From the NCBI GenBank assembly GCA_003999685.1, contig CP021233.1, forward strand, positions 124,001 through 188,000: a stretch of 64,000 nucleotides of DNA. The letters are read 5' to 3'. The notes under the pieces were generated by a model, which saw nothing but the letters and a program-made list of their open reading frames with translations, was not told where the DNA came from and made no database searches. A program made the position numbers and the translations under genes. This document shows positions 45,554 through 55,971 of this stretch, piece after piece. This DNA is from Taiwanofungus camphoratus. Taxonomy: Eukaryota > Basidiomycota > Agaricomycetes > Polyporales > Taiwanofungaceae. Numbering within the stretch: position 1 is the stretch's first letter; each line of letters starts with the position of its first letter.

Positions 45554-48431
45554 ATGACCTCTCAGCCATATATCTTGCTGCTCTCTCTTCAGAAACTAGA
45601 CGGTTTTGATGGACTGAACAGCGACCTCCTCTCTGCTTTACGTACAGTAGCTGACCTGAAGCAAGCCTCGACATTCAGTCAAGCGATTCGCCGACTCACA
45701 CAAGCACCTATCCCAAAGGCGGTCATAGTGACGGACGAGGCGGTGACGGAGCCCAGCTACAGTCAAATTCTTTTGAAGCTAGTCCGCTACTGCAATGCTG
45801 GCGGCAACGTTGTCTTCGCATGCCAGTTTAGTTCTCTCGCCCAGGGGCCCAAGATAACCGACATGTTCCACAAGTCATTCGATTTGCCGTGGACGCCCGG
45901 CTCGTACACCCGCTCAGAATTCGTACTGAACAAGACTGTCAAGGGCCTGGACACCGGGAACCTAGCGCCTGGATACTTGGTGAAAGCTCTTCATCTCGCA
46001 CACGTGCCACGAGATGCAGCAGTCTATCTACCTTGTGTCTCTGGCCAGACGGAAAGCTCTCGCGAAGCTCCGGCAGCTTTCACTGACGTAGGTCGAGGAC
46101 ATGTAGGCTATGTTGGAGATGTCAATACCGAAGGCGCATCAATAGACTTGATTATTGCAATGTGTCTTGCTTCAAGAGATCTGACTGAAACTTCCCATTC
46201 CAGCAGTGCTCGTCCACTGTGCCAGAAAGTGAGTTTTTCTCATTAATTCGACGATGATTTGATTTTAAGTGGTTTTGGAAGCCCACTATTCTCATGCTCT
46301 CCCTTGAGAAAGAAGAGTGGCTGGAGGATACGTATTCGCAACTCTATGCAGGGTTGCGCAAGAATGCGATCGTCCACGAAGCTCTCACGGATCAAGACGC
46401 AAATCGACATCTCTCTGCTCCCTTGCCACCATATGCAGTGCTGGTCACCGATGCTACTATCTCCAAGCCTAGGTACAGTTCCCTTGTTTCTCTGCTTGTG
46501 GGATTTGTTCGTAAAGGCGGCCGGCTCGTGTTTGGGTGCCAGTTCAGCAACCATCTCCAAATGAACATGGTCGCGCCCTTTTTTGCACGCTGGGGGCTTC
46601 CATGGCACGCCGGCTCCTACTACCGCACGACATTTGCGCTCAACCCTGCAGGCATACCTGCACCGCTGTCCCGCAGCGCTCTTTTCCCCACTTACAGTTT
46701 GAAGGCTCTGCACCTGAAGCTCGTTCGACGCGCTGTGGCGGTATACCTTCCTACAAGCGGGTCGCGAGTCGAGTCACATGTCTTCGAGCCAACGCCGATT
46801 TCAGGCCCGCAGCTTGAGGAGAGCCCTGCAGTGTTTGAGCCCGTCGGCTCAGGGTACGTAGGCTATGTCGGCGATGTGAACGGGGAGCAGGGCTCGACGC
46901 GGCTGCTTATTGAGATGTGTGGTGTCTCACTGAAGCCTGGAGATCTCGGCACTCAGAGAAGTCTGGACTCAGTCACAATGGGTCCGAATGGTATACAATG
47001 CACGTATAATGATATTCCGGAGGTGCCTTTGCCTGCGTCGCAAGAACGACCACCAAGGCCACGGGAGGCCGAAGTCGCCGCGCGTGCTGTGAAGCGGACT
47101 GCTTTGTCACGAGAGAAGAAGAGACTCGCTGAGGCACTGAAAGACGGGGTCAGCACGCCAGCATCCTGTGTGCAGCACTACTGACATGGTGACCTGCACT
47201 AGGGCAATGATCTGTTTCGGGAACAGAAATACACTGAGGCTGCAGAGAAATATCGCGAGGCCGCGCTTACCTATGGTCCTCGGCCGGTCTTCATGACAAA
47301 TCTTGCTGCGGCATTACTCAAGATGAACAGGTGAGGAATATATCATAAATGGAAGAAACTTCACGCGAGCTATAGTGCATATCCATACACAGCTTCATCA
47401 TGGCTGAGAGCGCAGCGAGTAGAGCCTTGAACTATGAACCTAAGAATGTCAAGGCACTTTACCGTCGTGGACTTTCCTCTAAGGGAGTAGGCCAATACGC
47501 AGATGCAATCCGAGGTAGGTGCCATTGATTCTATAATTACATGAATGTCCTACGGTGTTCCCCATATGTTTTTAGACTTCCGCAGAGTCCTTCGGCTCGA
47601 TCCTGCGTCCAATGAAGCTCGCACAGAACTAGCGGCAACTATGGCTCTCCAATCATCTATAGAACCGGTTTATGACCAGGATGAAGATGACGACGAACAA
47701 GATGAAGAAGATTCTCCCCTGGAGATCGCTACTGAGTCCGACTCGAGCGAATTTGAGCATGATGGGAACGGCACACCTTGCCGATTCAACAACCACGGAG
47801 GGTGCAGGCATGGCTCACAATGTCGGTTCAAGCATGCCCCGGACGACAAGAGCGTGCGGGACGAGCTGTGAGTGTTTTCGCGTTACTGCTGATCATCGGT
47901 GACTCACAGGTTTGCAATGGGTTTGTGACCCTGACTAACGTCAGTGGACGCAATGTATGCTTGATGTGGTTGCTCGGCCGGTGTCGCTTTGGAGATGTGC
48001 GCTGCGTGTACGCGCACGACAAGACATATCTTCCACAGCGGGGATGGTGGAATAACGAGGAGCAGCTCACAACGCTACACCGAAAACTTCATGTGCTGGA
48101 CCAGGCCGGTCTTCCGTCACGGCAGATTGAGCAAGCACTCAGAGATGTGGTAGGGTCACCCTGGCGCAAGGATCCATGGACATATATGCCGTATGAGTAC
48201 CGAAAGAAAAAAGACGACCAGAAGCTCCTCAAGAAAGGACTGAGGCAAGTTGCGGAGCAGGATAATGATTTCGGATTCACCCAAGACGAGTGTGAGGAGC
48301 TGTTGAGTCAGGGTGTGAAGCCATGGGATGACGATGCGTGGGTGAGTCTTGTGAACCGTCTTCTCTTCAAGGAAAGTCGATTAGATGGGGTGCACCGATT
48401 TCAGGATGTCCTGCAAGCTCTGGGCGGTTAA
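45554..48431 (+). CDS. Multidomain protein: two repeated alpha/beta domains, TPR, two CCCH zinc fingers
   Basis: Predicted 860 residues from six exons (45554-46228, 46270-47148, 47203-47330, 47393-47514, 47576-47867, 47945-48431; sum 2583 nt). The first 225 residues and residues 226 to about 440 are two copies of one domain, each starting PYILLLSLQK or PTILMLSLEK, with AVIVTDE or AVLVTDA, then GGNVVFACQFS or GGRLVFGCQFS, and ending VGYVGDVN. The pattern suggests a Rossmann-like, possibly class I glutamine-amidotransferase-like fold, but no clear catalytic Cys-His pair is visible. A TPR block follows (GNDLFREQKYTEAAEKY, ALYRRGLSSKGVGQYADAI), then an acidic linker. Two CCCH fingers are C-x7-C-x5-C-x3-H and C-x7-C-x6-C-x3-H. 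CCCH fingers usually bind RNA and TPRs bind chaperones or partners. The first intron is only 41 bp, so the region could be two genes, but the frame is kept. Confidence 0.75.
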
Positions 48432-49899
48432 GTTGCGCAACATCGCCTTCGTAACCGAAAGGCAAAGTAAAACATCGGACATATTTAGTCTCTACGCGTT
48501 GTTCAGTTAGTGGCTGCGGCGTTCCGACCCCACCGTGAGGCCCGACCTCTTCTCTAGTTGACCAGAACCAGCGTCCAGCTTCACCAGTTCTTGCTGTTGT
48601 TCAGGACCAAATACCTTAAATTCCGCTCCCCTGAAGCCGACGCATTCCACTGTATGCTCTATAGATCATAGTATTAAGTAAACAGAACACTCGAATCCGG
48701 ACTCGGGAACCGTAGTGATGCCCGAACACATTCATCTAGGGATTGAAAGACTTGACCAAGAGCTCGAGCGCGCTCCGTTTATCCCATACATATTACATAC
48801 CATGTCACCCTTGCCTCTTGCTGCGCTGAAAGCGATTGTCTCGGGATCGAGGTACATGCATACGTTGTGCATACGATACTGATGTGCAATTGAGCGAGAC
48901 TGTGTGCTTCGGGCTCATAGTGGCGCTCCCGGACGTGCTTACGGTGCACGGGTCAGTGTCATGCTAAATGGGTTTCTAATGTGGCACCAAGGCCTGCTGA
49001 TAAGTCATACTACCTGACAGGCTCGACTGGTATATATTCTTCCGTATCGACGTTTGCTACCCTCAAGGTCCCCTCCTCTGAATCACGACAGCACAACGGT
49101 TTCTGTCAATTCAAGAGCTCCCCTCGAGGTTAGATTGTGTAGCCTCGCTTTCCCGATAACTGTGACTGTCGTCGCTGGTGCGCATTCAGGCCGTCAGCGT
49201 CGGTTCTCATCTCAAGGTGGTCTTTAGCACTGTACCGTGTGTTCAGTCCAGGTGCGTCTACGAGTTAAGAACCGGCGCTCCGCCCGGCGTCTGTCTCTAT
49301 TTATGCTGTGTTCGCGGGAGAACTGATCCAACCGTCAAGCCTCCAGCTGCGCAGTCGACTCCCCGATCACAGATTTCGACTGCTGCGAACTATTTCCTCG
49401 TGATATCACTCGACCGTTTACTCGTCTTATTATTCGACATACAGTAAACGGCTAGAGCAAACTAAAGGAGATTTCTACATCCGAACACCCGTTAGGCATC
49501 AAACTTGGTCGAGCGCCAAGTACGTCTCCTTAACTTCTATGGTTCGTTGACTTCGCCCCAGTTCGTCCGAGGGAGCAGGTCATCTTCGCTGGGTCAGGTG
49601 TGCTGTATCAGGTACACCTGCTTATGTGACCTCTGCATGTACTCATTGGGAGAATACTGCTCTCACATCGTCACGGCACCCAACACTTGACGCGACGCTA
49701 TGTATGCTTGATCATCAACTCGTCGTTTTCCATGCATATGAGCAGGCCTAGCCTTTCCCCTTGACTTGCACACGTATTCTCAGCTATCGATTCTCACATC
49801 TTTGACTTCAGACTCTGGTTTCTTAACTGCCACAACAAAGTGTGATTGGTCTTGGGCCCGGACTCACCTTGTTGAATATCCGACATTATTACTACGGCG
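48432..49899. other. Intergenic, about 1.5 kb, no gene recognised
   Basis: Between two plus-strand genes. Only short frames (for example 49178-49447) without domain features. The last few hundred bases are the likely F-box gene promoter and 5' UTR. Confidence 0.45.
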
Positions 49900-52494
49900 A
49901 TGACCTCGAACTCGGCTTGTCATTCTCTTGCATCCATCCAGTTCCTCCCAGCAGAACTCACCGAACTCATCCTGATATTTGCTGCAGCGAGCGGCTTTCC
50001 GACTGCGATTGCTAATCTCGCGCAAACCTGTCGCGCCTTTCACGCACTCGTATATCACTCGTCTGACCAGCATCTCTGGCGCGAGGTCTTCCTCACTACG
50101 TTTGACGATCCTAGGGTTAATGCCGAATGGCATGCGCAGCAGGTTGCTGACAATCCAGGAGTAAATGCCAAGAACGAGCCCGATAAGGACTACAACTGGG
50201 GGGCGGAGTTTATGCGGCGAATATGGACCTCAAACCACATCCGTAATTGCACCAATCCGAGATGGCGGGCCTCCGTTGAGGCTACGCGGACCTCCGACTC
50301 TCTCACGTCCCTCGAGAACAACACGTGTGCGCTCGAGACGCTCGTCTCCACTGTGCGCTCTGCGCTCCCCTGCCCGCCTACGATTGTCTTCTCTTTCCTT
50401 TCTACGTCCGATAGCACGTCTGTCTTCGACGGCGGGGCCGGGCTTCTTGGCACGCGGCCCGCCTATCCCATTTTCCCGCCCCAGCCACATACATTTCTCT
50501 CGTCGCACCGCGGCTCTGATGCCGACTCGAGCGCTGCCCGCCCCACGTCCCGTCCGGTGACATATCCATCCTCACGCAACATCGCATGGTTTGAGACCGT
50601 GCTCAAGCGCGGCCTCCCGCCGGCGCTTACGGCTCTGCTGTCGGGGGACACGTGGAAAGGCGGGATCATGGGTCAGCTGCTGAGCGAGCGTGAGACACGC
50701 ATGATGCAGGCGCTTGGCCGGGTCGTGTGCTATACCGGATTCATTCCAGTGAGTCCGCCCGAGGAGACTGAGGAGACAGCGTCGGAGAGTGCTTCCAAGA
50801 CGCAAACAGAAGACGAGGACATTGGCGCTGATCATAATGAACAGGGAGAGGAGGAGAGCGGAATGGGGTGGGCGCAGACCCACGAAGCGCAGCAGTCCGC
50901 CGCACCGTCAGAGCGTATCGGTGACCCCGTGGACTTCATCACCGGTACACGAGGGGGGGATGTCCTTGGCCCTGCGACAGCATCTCCCGACATGAGCGTC
51001 GCAGCGCAGAACAGACGCGCACGCCGGCTGGCGCGCATGCGTGTATACAACATGCGGTACCTCACACCAAAGAGGCACTGGGGGCCATTCCTCCCTATTA
51101 CCAGTCCACCACCATCGCCTTCCCACGGCGGTGTTCAGACGACAGGACGCAGCCCGGTCAGAGAGGAGGATGAGCTGTTGGAGCCGATCCTCGCCTTGTT
51201 CGCTGGCGTACGCAACGCTAATACAGAACACCATGTTGACGACGAGGACGGTAGCATTAGCGACGATGATGAGGCCATTGACACGGGCGGCAGTGACAAC
51301 GAGAGTGCGAGCGCCGCTGGGGCTTTCAATGACGATAGGGATCATACGCCATGGCATGGACAGCGATCGTCGGATACGCCCCATCCCTCCCTGCTGCGTC
51401 CGGACTGGGCTTATCTTGCCGCAGTCCGCTTGGTCGTAGAAGCCAACCTGCGCGAGGCAGTGACCTCAAATGAACTAAGCGGGCTAGTATGGCTAGATGG
51501 TCTTCGGAAAGGAAGCGCACCAGTAGACATGGGTGCGGGTACCAGCACTGCCAAGGATGACGCAGAGATTCCAGAAAGGCTGTCGTGGCGCACCCCAAAG
51601 CAGACCGAGGAAGAAAAAGAGAAAGGACGGGCGAAGGGTCGTAGCTTTGAGGCAGAGGAAGGGTCAGCTGATGGCTATGACTGGGCAGGTGTGACAGGCA
51701 TTTGGAGGCGAGCATCAGATTCTTCTCCGCACGATCATTGAGCGTGCTGACTGATGGCCTTCAAGACGGTGTATCTGCTGGATGGACTATCGTGACCTGA
51801 TCTGTGAGTGGAAAAGTTGTCGCACATGTCAGGCGGATCATCTTATCTAAATCTCAACAGTGCACAACGTGCGCGTTCTCAGAACCTCGTTCCTTTAGTA
51901 AAATGTCAATGTTCTCATTATTATGTTCCGTACAGCTCTCTTCTGAATTCAACGATCCTCACTTACAAGAAGCAGTACGCATCGTCCCAATGCGACTTCG
52001 CGTCGCCTCATATTCGCCCTCTCCTATTCCTATCTTTGGGGACCGCCCAACGATTCACGTAGTAGGCGAAACATCAGGCTCAAGTCCCAGCGGTCAAGTA
52101 CGAAGAGTCAGGGGAACAGTGTCTGTGATTGCCGACGGTAGTGTCAGATGGACCTTGGTGAGTTGCTTCCTCTGTCATGGCATGCTTCTTGTTTGTGAAG
52201 ACGTTGCTATATTCTATCCTGTTGTCTATTCCATTATGATGTGCTGATGCTGACCTTTTCAGTATTCTTCCGTGGACGGCGGCGACGCGGACGAGTGGGT
52301 AAGCGAAGGCGTGCAGGTGGGCGGGGTGACTTCTGCGATGGGCGTTCTCGGTATATGGACCGGCGCGTATCATGAGAGAATGGATCCGATAGGTAAGTTT
52401 TTGCACGGTATCAGGGCATTAATGGCTAGAGTGACTGTAACTATCCCTTCTGTGTCGAAATTTAGGTCCCTCGTGGGCGTGGAAGGTGGGTTGA
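49900..52494 (+). CDS. F-box protein, Agaricomycete type
   Basis: Substrate adaptor for an SCF ubiquitin ligase. Predicted 744 residues. The N-terminal F-box reads FLPAELTELILIFAAASGF, then LAQTCRAFHALVYHSSDQHLW. A long middle follows with a conserved start (KDYNWGAEFMRRIW) and an acidic disordered part. The large first exon ends at 51707; a GC-AG intron (51708-51765) leads to CICWMDYRDLI, then an 8-nt exon at 51861-51868, then LQEAVRIVPMRLRV (51936-52157), YSSVDGGDADEW with GIWTGAYHE (52263-52392), and a last exon ending WAWKVG at the TGA 52492. Exon lengths sum to 2235 nt. The C-terminal block with RRVRGTVSVIADGSVRW looks like a beta-rich domain. Reading the first exon alone would give a 613-residue protein with an early stop. 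Confidence 0.85.
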
Positions 52495-52994
52495 AGGGGA
52501 TCGCAGCTTGAGATCTATTTATGTAGCTACAAGTCCATAGTTTACAAATTCCATAATTTACGAAGTGTTCACTTATTTACTTTCTTATCTGTTGAATGAT
52601 TACAACAGACTGGGATTACTTGTTTGGATGAATCAATAAAAGTCGGCACGAAAGCTCGCTACTAATGGACTTCCTCAGATCCAGAGATACTGCAGTGCCT
52701 TTCGTGCCTTGTTAATTCCGAAAATCTGGGATGTGTGTGTTATCTGCTTTCTGGAGTGAATTACAGCCACTGAAGCGCGATAAAAAATTTAACTAGGTTC
52801 TATATTCAATCGGAATGAAATATGATTTACGATGGCATAATATACTGGTTTTTCAGGCAAGACAGTACAGCGAGCAATGACGAACCTAGCGACTTTGACC
52901 ATGAGTGTCATTTGTATCTGTCATACCTGAGTCAAGCGTACATACCTAGTGACAAAGAAAAGTAGCACAACCATCGTGCCTCTCCGGTGAGATA
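52495..52994. other. Gap between convergent gene ends
   Basis: 500 bp between the F-box stop and the DUF262 stop. AT-rich, UTR-like, with no gene or repeat recognised. Confidence 0.5.
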
Positions 52995-55824
52995 TTATCC
53001 TCTGTTTCCGCCACCTCTGTAATCGGGAATAGATGCGTACCCACGATGGTCGCGCCCGCTATCAGAAGTCGGGCCATGATCCCGTCTGTCATCATAACCC
53101 GAAGACGAGTAAGGTTCGTCACGTCGCACATATCCGTCGGGAATATTCCGTCTTCGATCATATTCTTGGCCGGGGCCACGGATACCAGCTTGTGAAAGAG
53201 CTGTTCCACGAGGAACAGGCATGCCCATCTGTGACATATCTTGCTGACGGGGAGGTGGAGGATGAGATACCTGCGACGAGGGATAAGGCGCGCGATTTCC
53301 ATGTGGTGGTGCAGGAGCGCTACGAGGCGCCATCATCCGTGCCATCAGCGAATCGCCGAGGGAGTCATAACGCGAAGGTGGTGTAGGTGGCGGAGGGATT
53401 ACAGGAGCGGCGGGTAAGTTATAGGGACTAGTATTCGTATTCGATGGGTAGCCATTAGAGGACCTGTGATCATAGGCGCCTCGCAAAGTAGCCGGTTCTG
53501 AAGGTATGTTTCGGAAAGTGGCCGGTTCTGAAGGCGAATTTCGAAGAGCAGTAGGTTCAGAGGGTATTAGACGTGGCGTTGGGGTGTGCGATGCTTCTCC
53601 CGCTTTGGCAGCTTTGACCGCGGCTAATCGGTCAGGAACGGATGGTGGCGGAAATACAGGTGTCGTGCTCGAAGCAGGCGTTGGCGGAAGTTGAGAAATA
53701 GATCTACGAGACGCAACTTGAGGTTGGTCGTGCGAGACCAAGACAGAGTGCGCGGGAAGTGACGCCGAGGAAGAAGACTGCCGCGACCCAATGCCAGCTG
53801 TCGCAGATGATGATACAGGTTGCTGCTTCTGCTCAACATATTCACCATCTTCCACCTCCATTTTTGCTGTTCTTTTCCGCTTCATGGTTCCGAGTTTCGC
53901 CGCTGCAGGTTGACCTGGATCAGCTTTCAACTGAGAGGCCTTGAGGTTCTTGATGAATGCCAGCATAGTTTTCATGACCCTTGCATTCATCCTGATGTCT
54001 GTCTCTGTCTCTCGGATGTCCCTCCGCATCATCCCAATTGCCTCAGACAATTGAACCAAAGTGAACTTGCTCTTGTGAACAGATATCAGGAGGGTAATGG
54101 CCACAAACTCCACTGGGGATACCTTCTTGACTTTTTCTAATTTGAAGACACCATTGTACCTTTTGTCTGTTGCAAGCATTACAAATATCTGAAATGTCTG
54201 ATGAACTTGGTCACAAAAGTGTTCATCAGGCTCCTCAGGTAGTTGGAGCCACTTCTGTACTTGGGTAAGTCCAGCCATAGTGTTGAGACCAGGCCATTTG
54301 TCAATACTATAGACAGCTGAGGCCAGACCCCTGAAATCACTGCCTCTAGTGATATCCCAGTCTAGAGCTTGTGCAAGTCCATCAATGACATATTGATTTT
54401 GAAGTTCTCTGATAAATGTTGCTGTTGGACTGTTGATTGCTTGTAACTTCTCTGAACAAAAAGTCAGTGAACCATGCATCAGTAGAGTCCCAAAGCTATG
54501 ACCTGCAGGTGTCAGAGCCATTCCAAGTTGTACCCTCTGCAAAATCTATGTTTAGCAGAAACTGACTGTATTAGAAGTGAGAATATTACCTGGAATATTT
54601 CCCTCTCATTGTCACCTGTTAAGTCTTGATATTCCACACATACCTGTAAATGTAAAGGGTATTATAAGTTATAGCCTGACTGATCACATCCTGCATACAT
54701 ACAATTTGTTTTGCACGAAATATTTTCTTGTATCTTTCAGGAAGTAGCTTAGCTTTGAACTTCCCAGTATCTTTGTAAACAAATCTTTCATTTGTGAATC
54801 TATTGACAGGTGTCATTGTGTGTCAAATTTAATAAGATAAAAGACTTACGCATCCTTGTCTGAGTGATGTAATATGATAAGCAACACATATACACAGAGA
54901 TATCAGCACCTACATGGTATCTGTCATTTATGATAAATATGATAACTGAAGCTCAAAGTGCCCTCAACTTACTAGGCCATCCATAAATCTTTATGTGGAA
55001 ATTGTGAATGTTAGAATTTGAACATAATCCACATAATCAAAGTCAATCTTTTCTCAGGAAGGTTCAAAGTATATTTAGAATTGGATGAATGCCCACAGCA
55101 CTAAGGTTGTTCCAAACATGGTCAAACACACCAACCATGTGTTCATCTGGAGCATTCTCAGAACTCTGAACAATCACCTAGTCTTGCCACTCAAAGCAAG
55201 AAAATGGAGTATTGAAATGATGAAAAGGAAATTGAACATTACCTGTATATTGAGGTTAAGCGCTGTTTGCCGTCGATGCAAGTTCTACGCTCAGCACCGT
55301 CATCAGAGTATCTGACAGCTGATTGAATCTCAGAAAAGCAAACAGCGGGATGAGTTCTGCTTCCTACCAAATATCAGAGGCGGCACATAAAAATTTCTGA
55401 AGATAGAGTCGACCAAGCCTTGTGAGAACGAACGAGAGCGATAAAGTCGAGTTCAGATGCTTTTGCAAGGGAATAAAACCATCAACATACCAATTTGCTT
55501 GTGATCCGGCCAAACAATCTCTTTAAAAACGTGAGTGCCGTATGTCAAGACGTATGGGTTGTATCCTCACCGCGTTGATAGTCCGGGTTCAGGTCAATAT
55601 CTTCAGCAATGATCTGATCTAAACATAGAAGGCTTCAGCTGAGTTTTCCGAAGATATCAAATGCACTGACCGTAAAGAGCTTGGGTAGTGAAACTGGTGG
55701 CTCGAGGCACCTTTAAAGCACCGCGCATTTTATACCCTTCCTTGTTATCCGAGGTTCCCTTAGACAAGGAGGACAGAGGAATGTCGACATCGTCAGTTTC
55801 TGTAAGATCTGAGTCAGAGAGCAT
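52995..55824 (-). CDS. Fungal DUF262 (GmrSD N-terminal-like) protein
   Basis: Minus-strand gene beginning MLSDSDLTETDDVD at 55824. The DUF262 domain is spread over many small exons: DQIIAEDIDLNPDYQR, EIVWPDHKQIG, LVDSIFRNFYVPPLIF, CIDGKQRLTSIYR (the DGQQRLT-type motif near 55260), FMDGL, TNERFVYKDTGKF to KIFRAKQIVC, VEYQDLTGDNEREIFQ, RVQLGMALTPA and EKLQAINS. Between TPA and EKLQ the open frame carries a 66-bp stretch from about 54510 that starts GTCATAGC and ends TTCAG, best read as an in-frame intron. The domain is shared with bacterial GmrSD and other DUF262 nucleases, where it binds or hydrolyses nucleotides; the fungal role is unknown. The C-terminal 300 residues are disordered, with three tandem PSEPAT-type units near 53475-53580 and an Arg/Gly/Tyr-rich tail suggestive of RNA binding. 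The middle (54027-55260) is almost free of CpG. Confidence 0.82.
54027..55260. other. CpG-depleted tract inside the DUF262 gene
   Basis: Only two CG dinucleotides (54716 and 54849) in 1234 bp, while sequence on both sides has the normal density of this genome. The tract covers exons and introns of the conserved domain. Composition is AT-rich with many TG and CA. Confidence 0.85.
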
Positions 55825-55971
55825 CCTTGCATACGAAGAACTGGAGAGGAAGACACTAGGGGCCGACAAGGAAGCAATTCGAACTGCTTACGTAAACGGC
55901 GCCAAAATAACTGCCGCTAACATTGGCCTTGGCCAACGCCGAGCGCTCTAGCACCATACGGTGTCTTGAAC
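55825..55971. promoter_or_regulatory. Short shared promoter between the DUF262 gene and MAD1
   Basis: Only 147 bp separate the two ATGs, which point away from each other. The two genes therefore likely share a bidirectional promoter or have overlapping 5' UTRs. No specific motif is claimed. Confidence 0.55.

Noticed and set aside
50190-51065. Several long minus-strand frames opposite the F-box gene
   Set aside because: They are antisense shadows of a GC-rich coding exon and lack domain motifs.
55688-55951. 87-codon plus-strand frame upstream of MAD1
   Set aside because: It is antisense to the first exon of the DUF262 gene and is not joined to MAD1 by any good splice pair.
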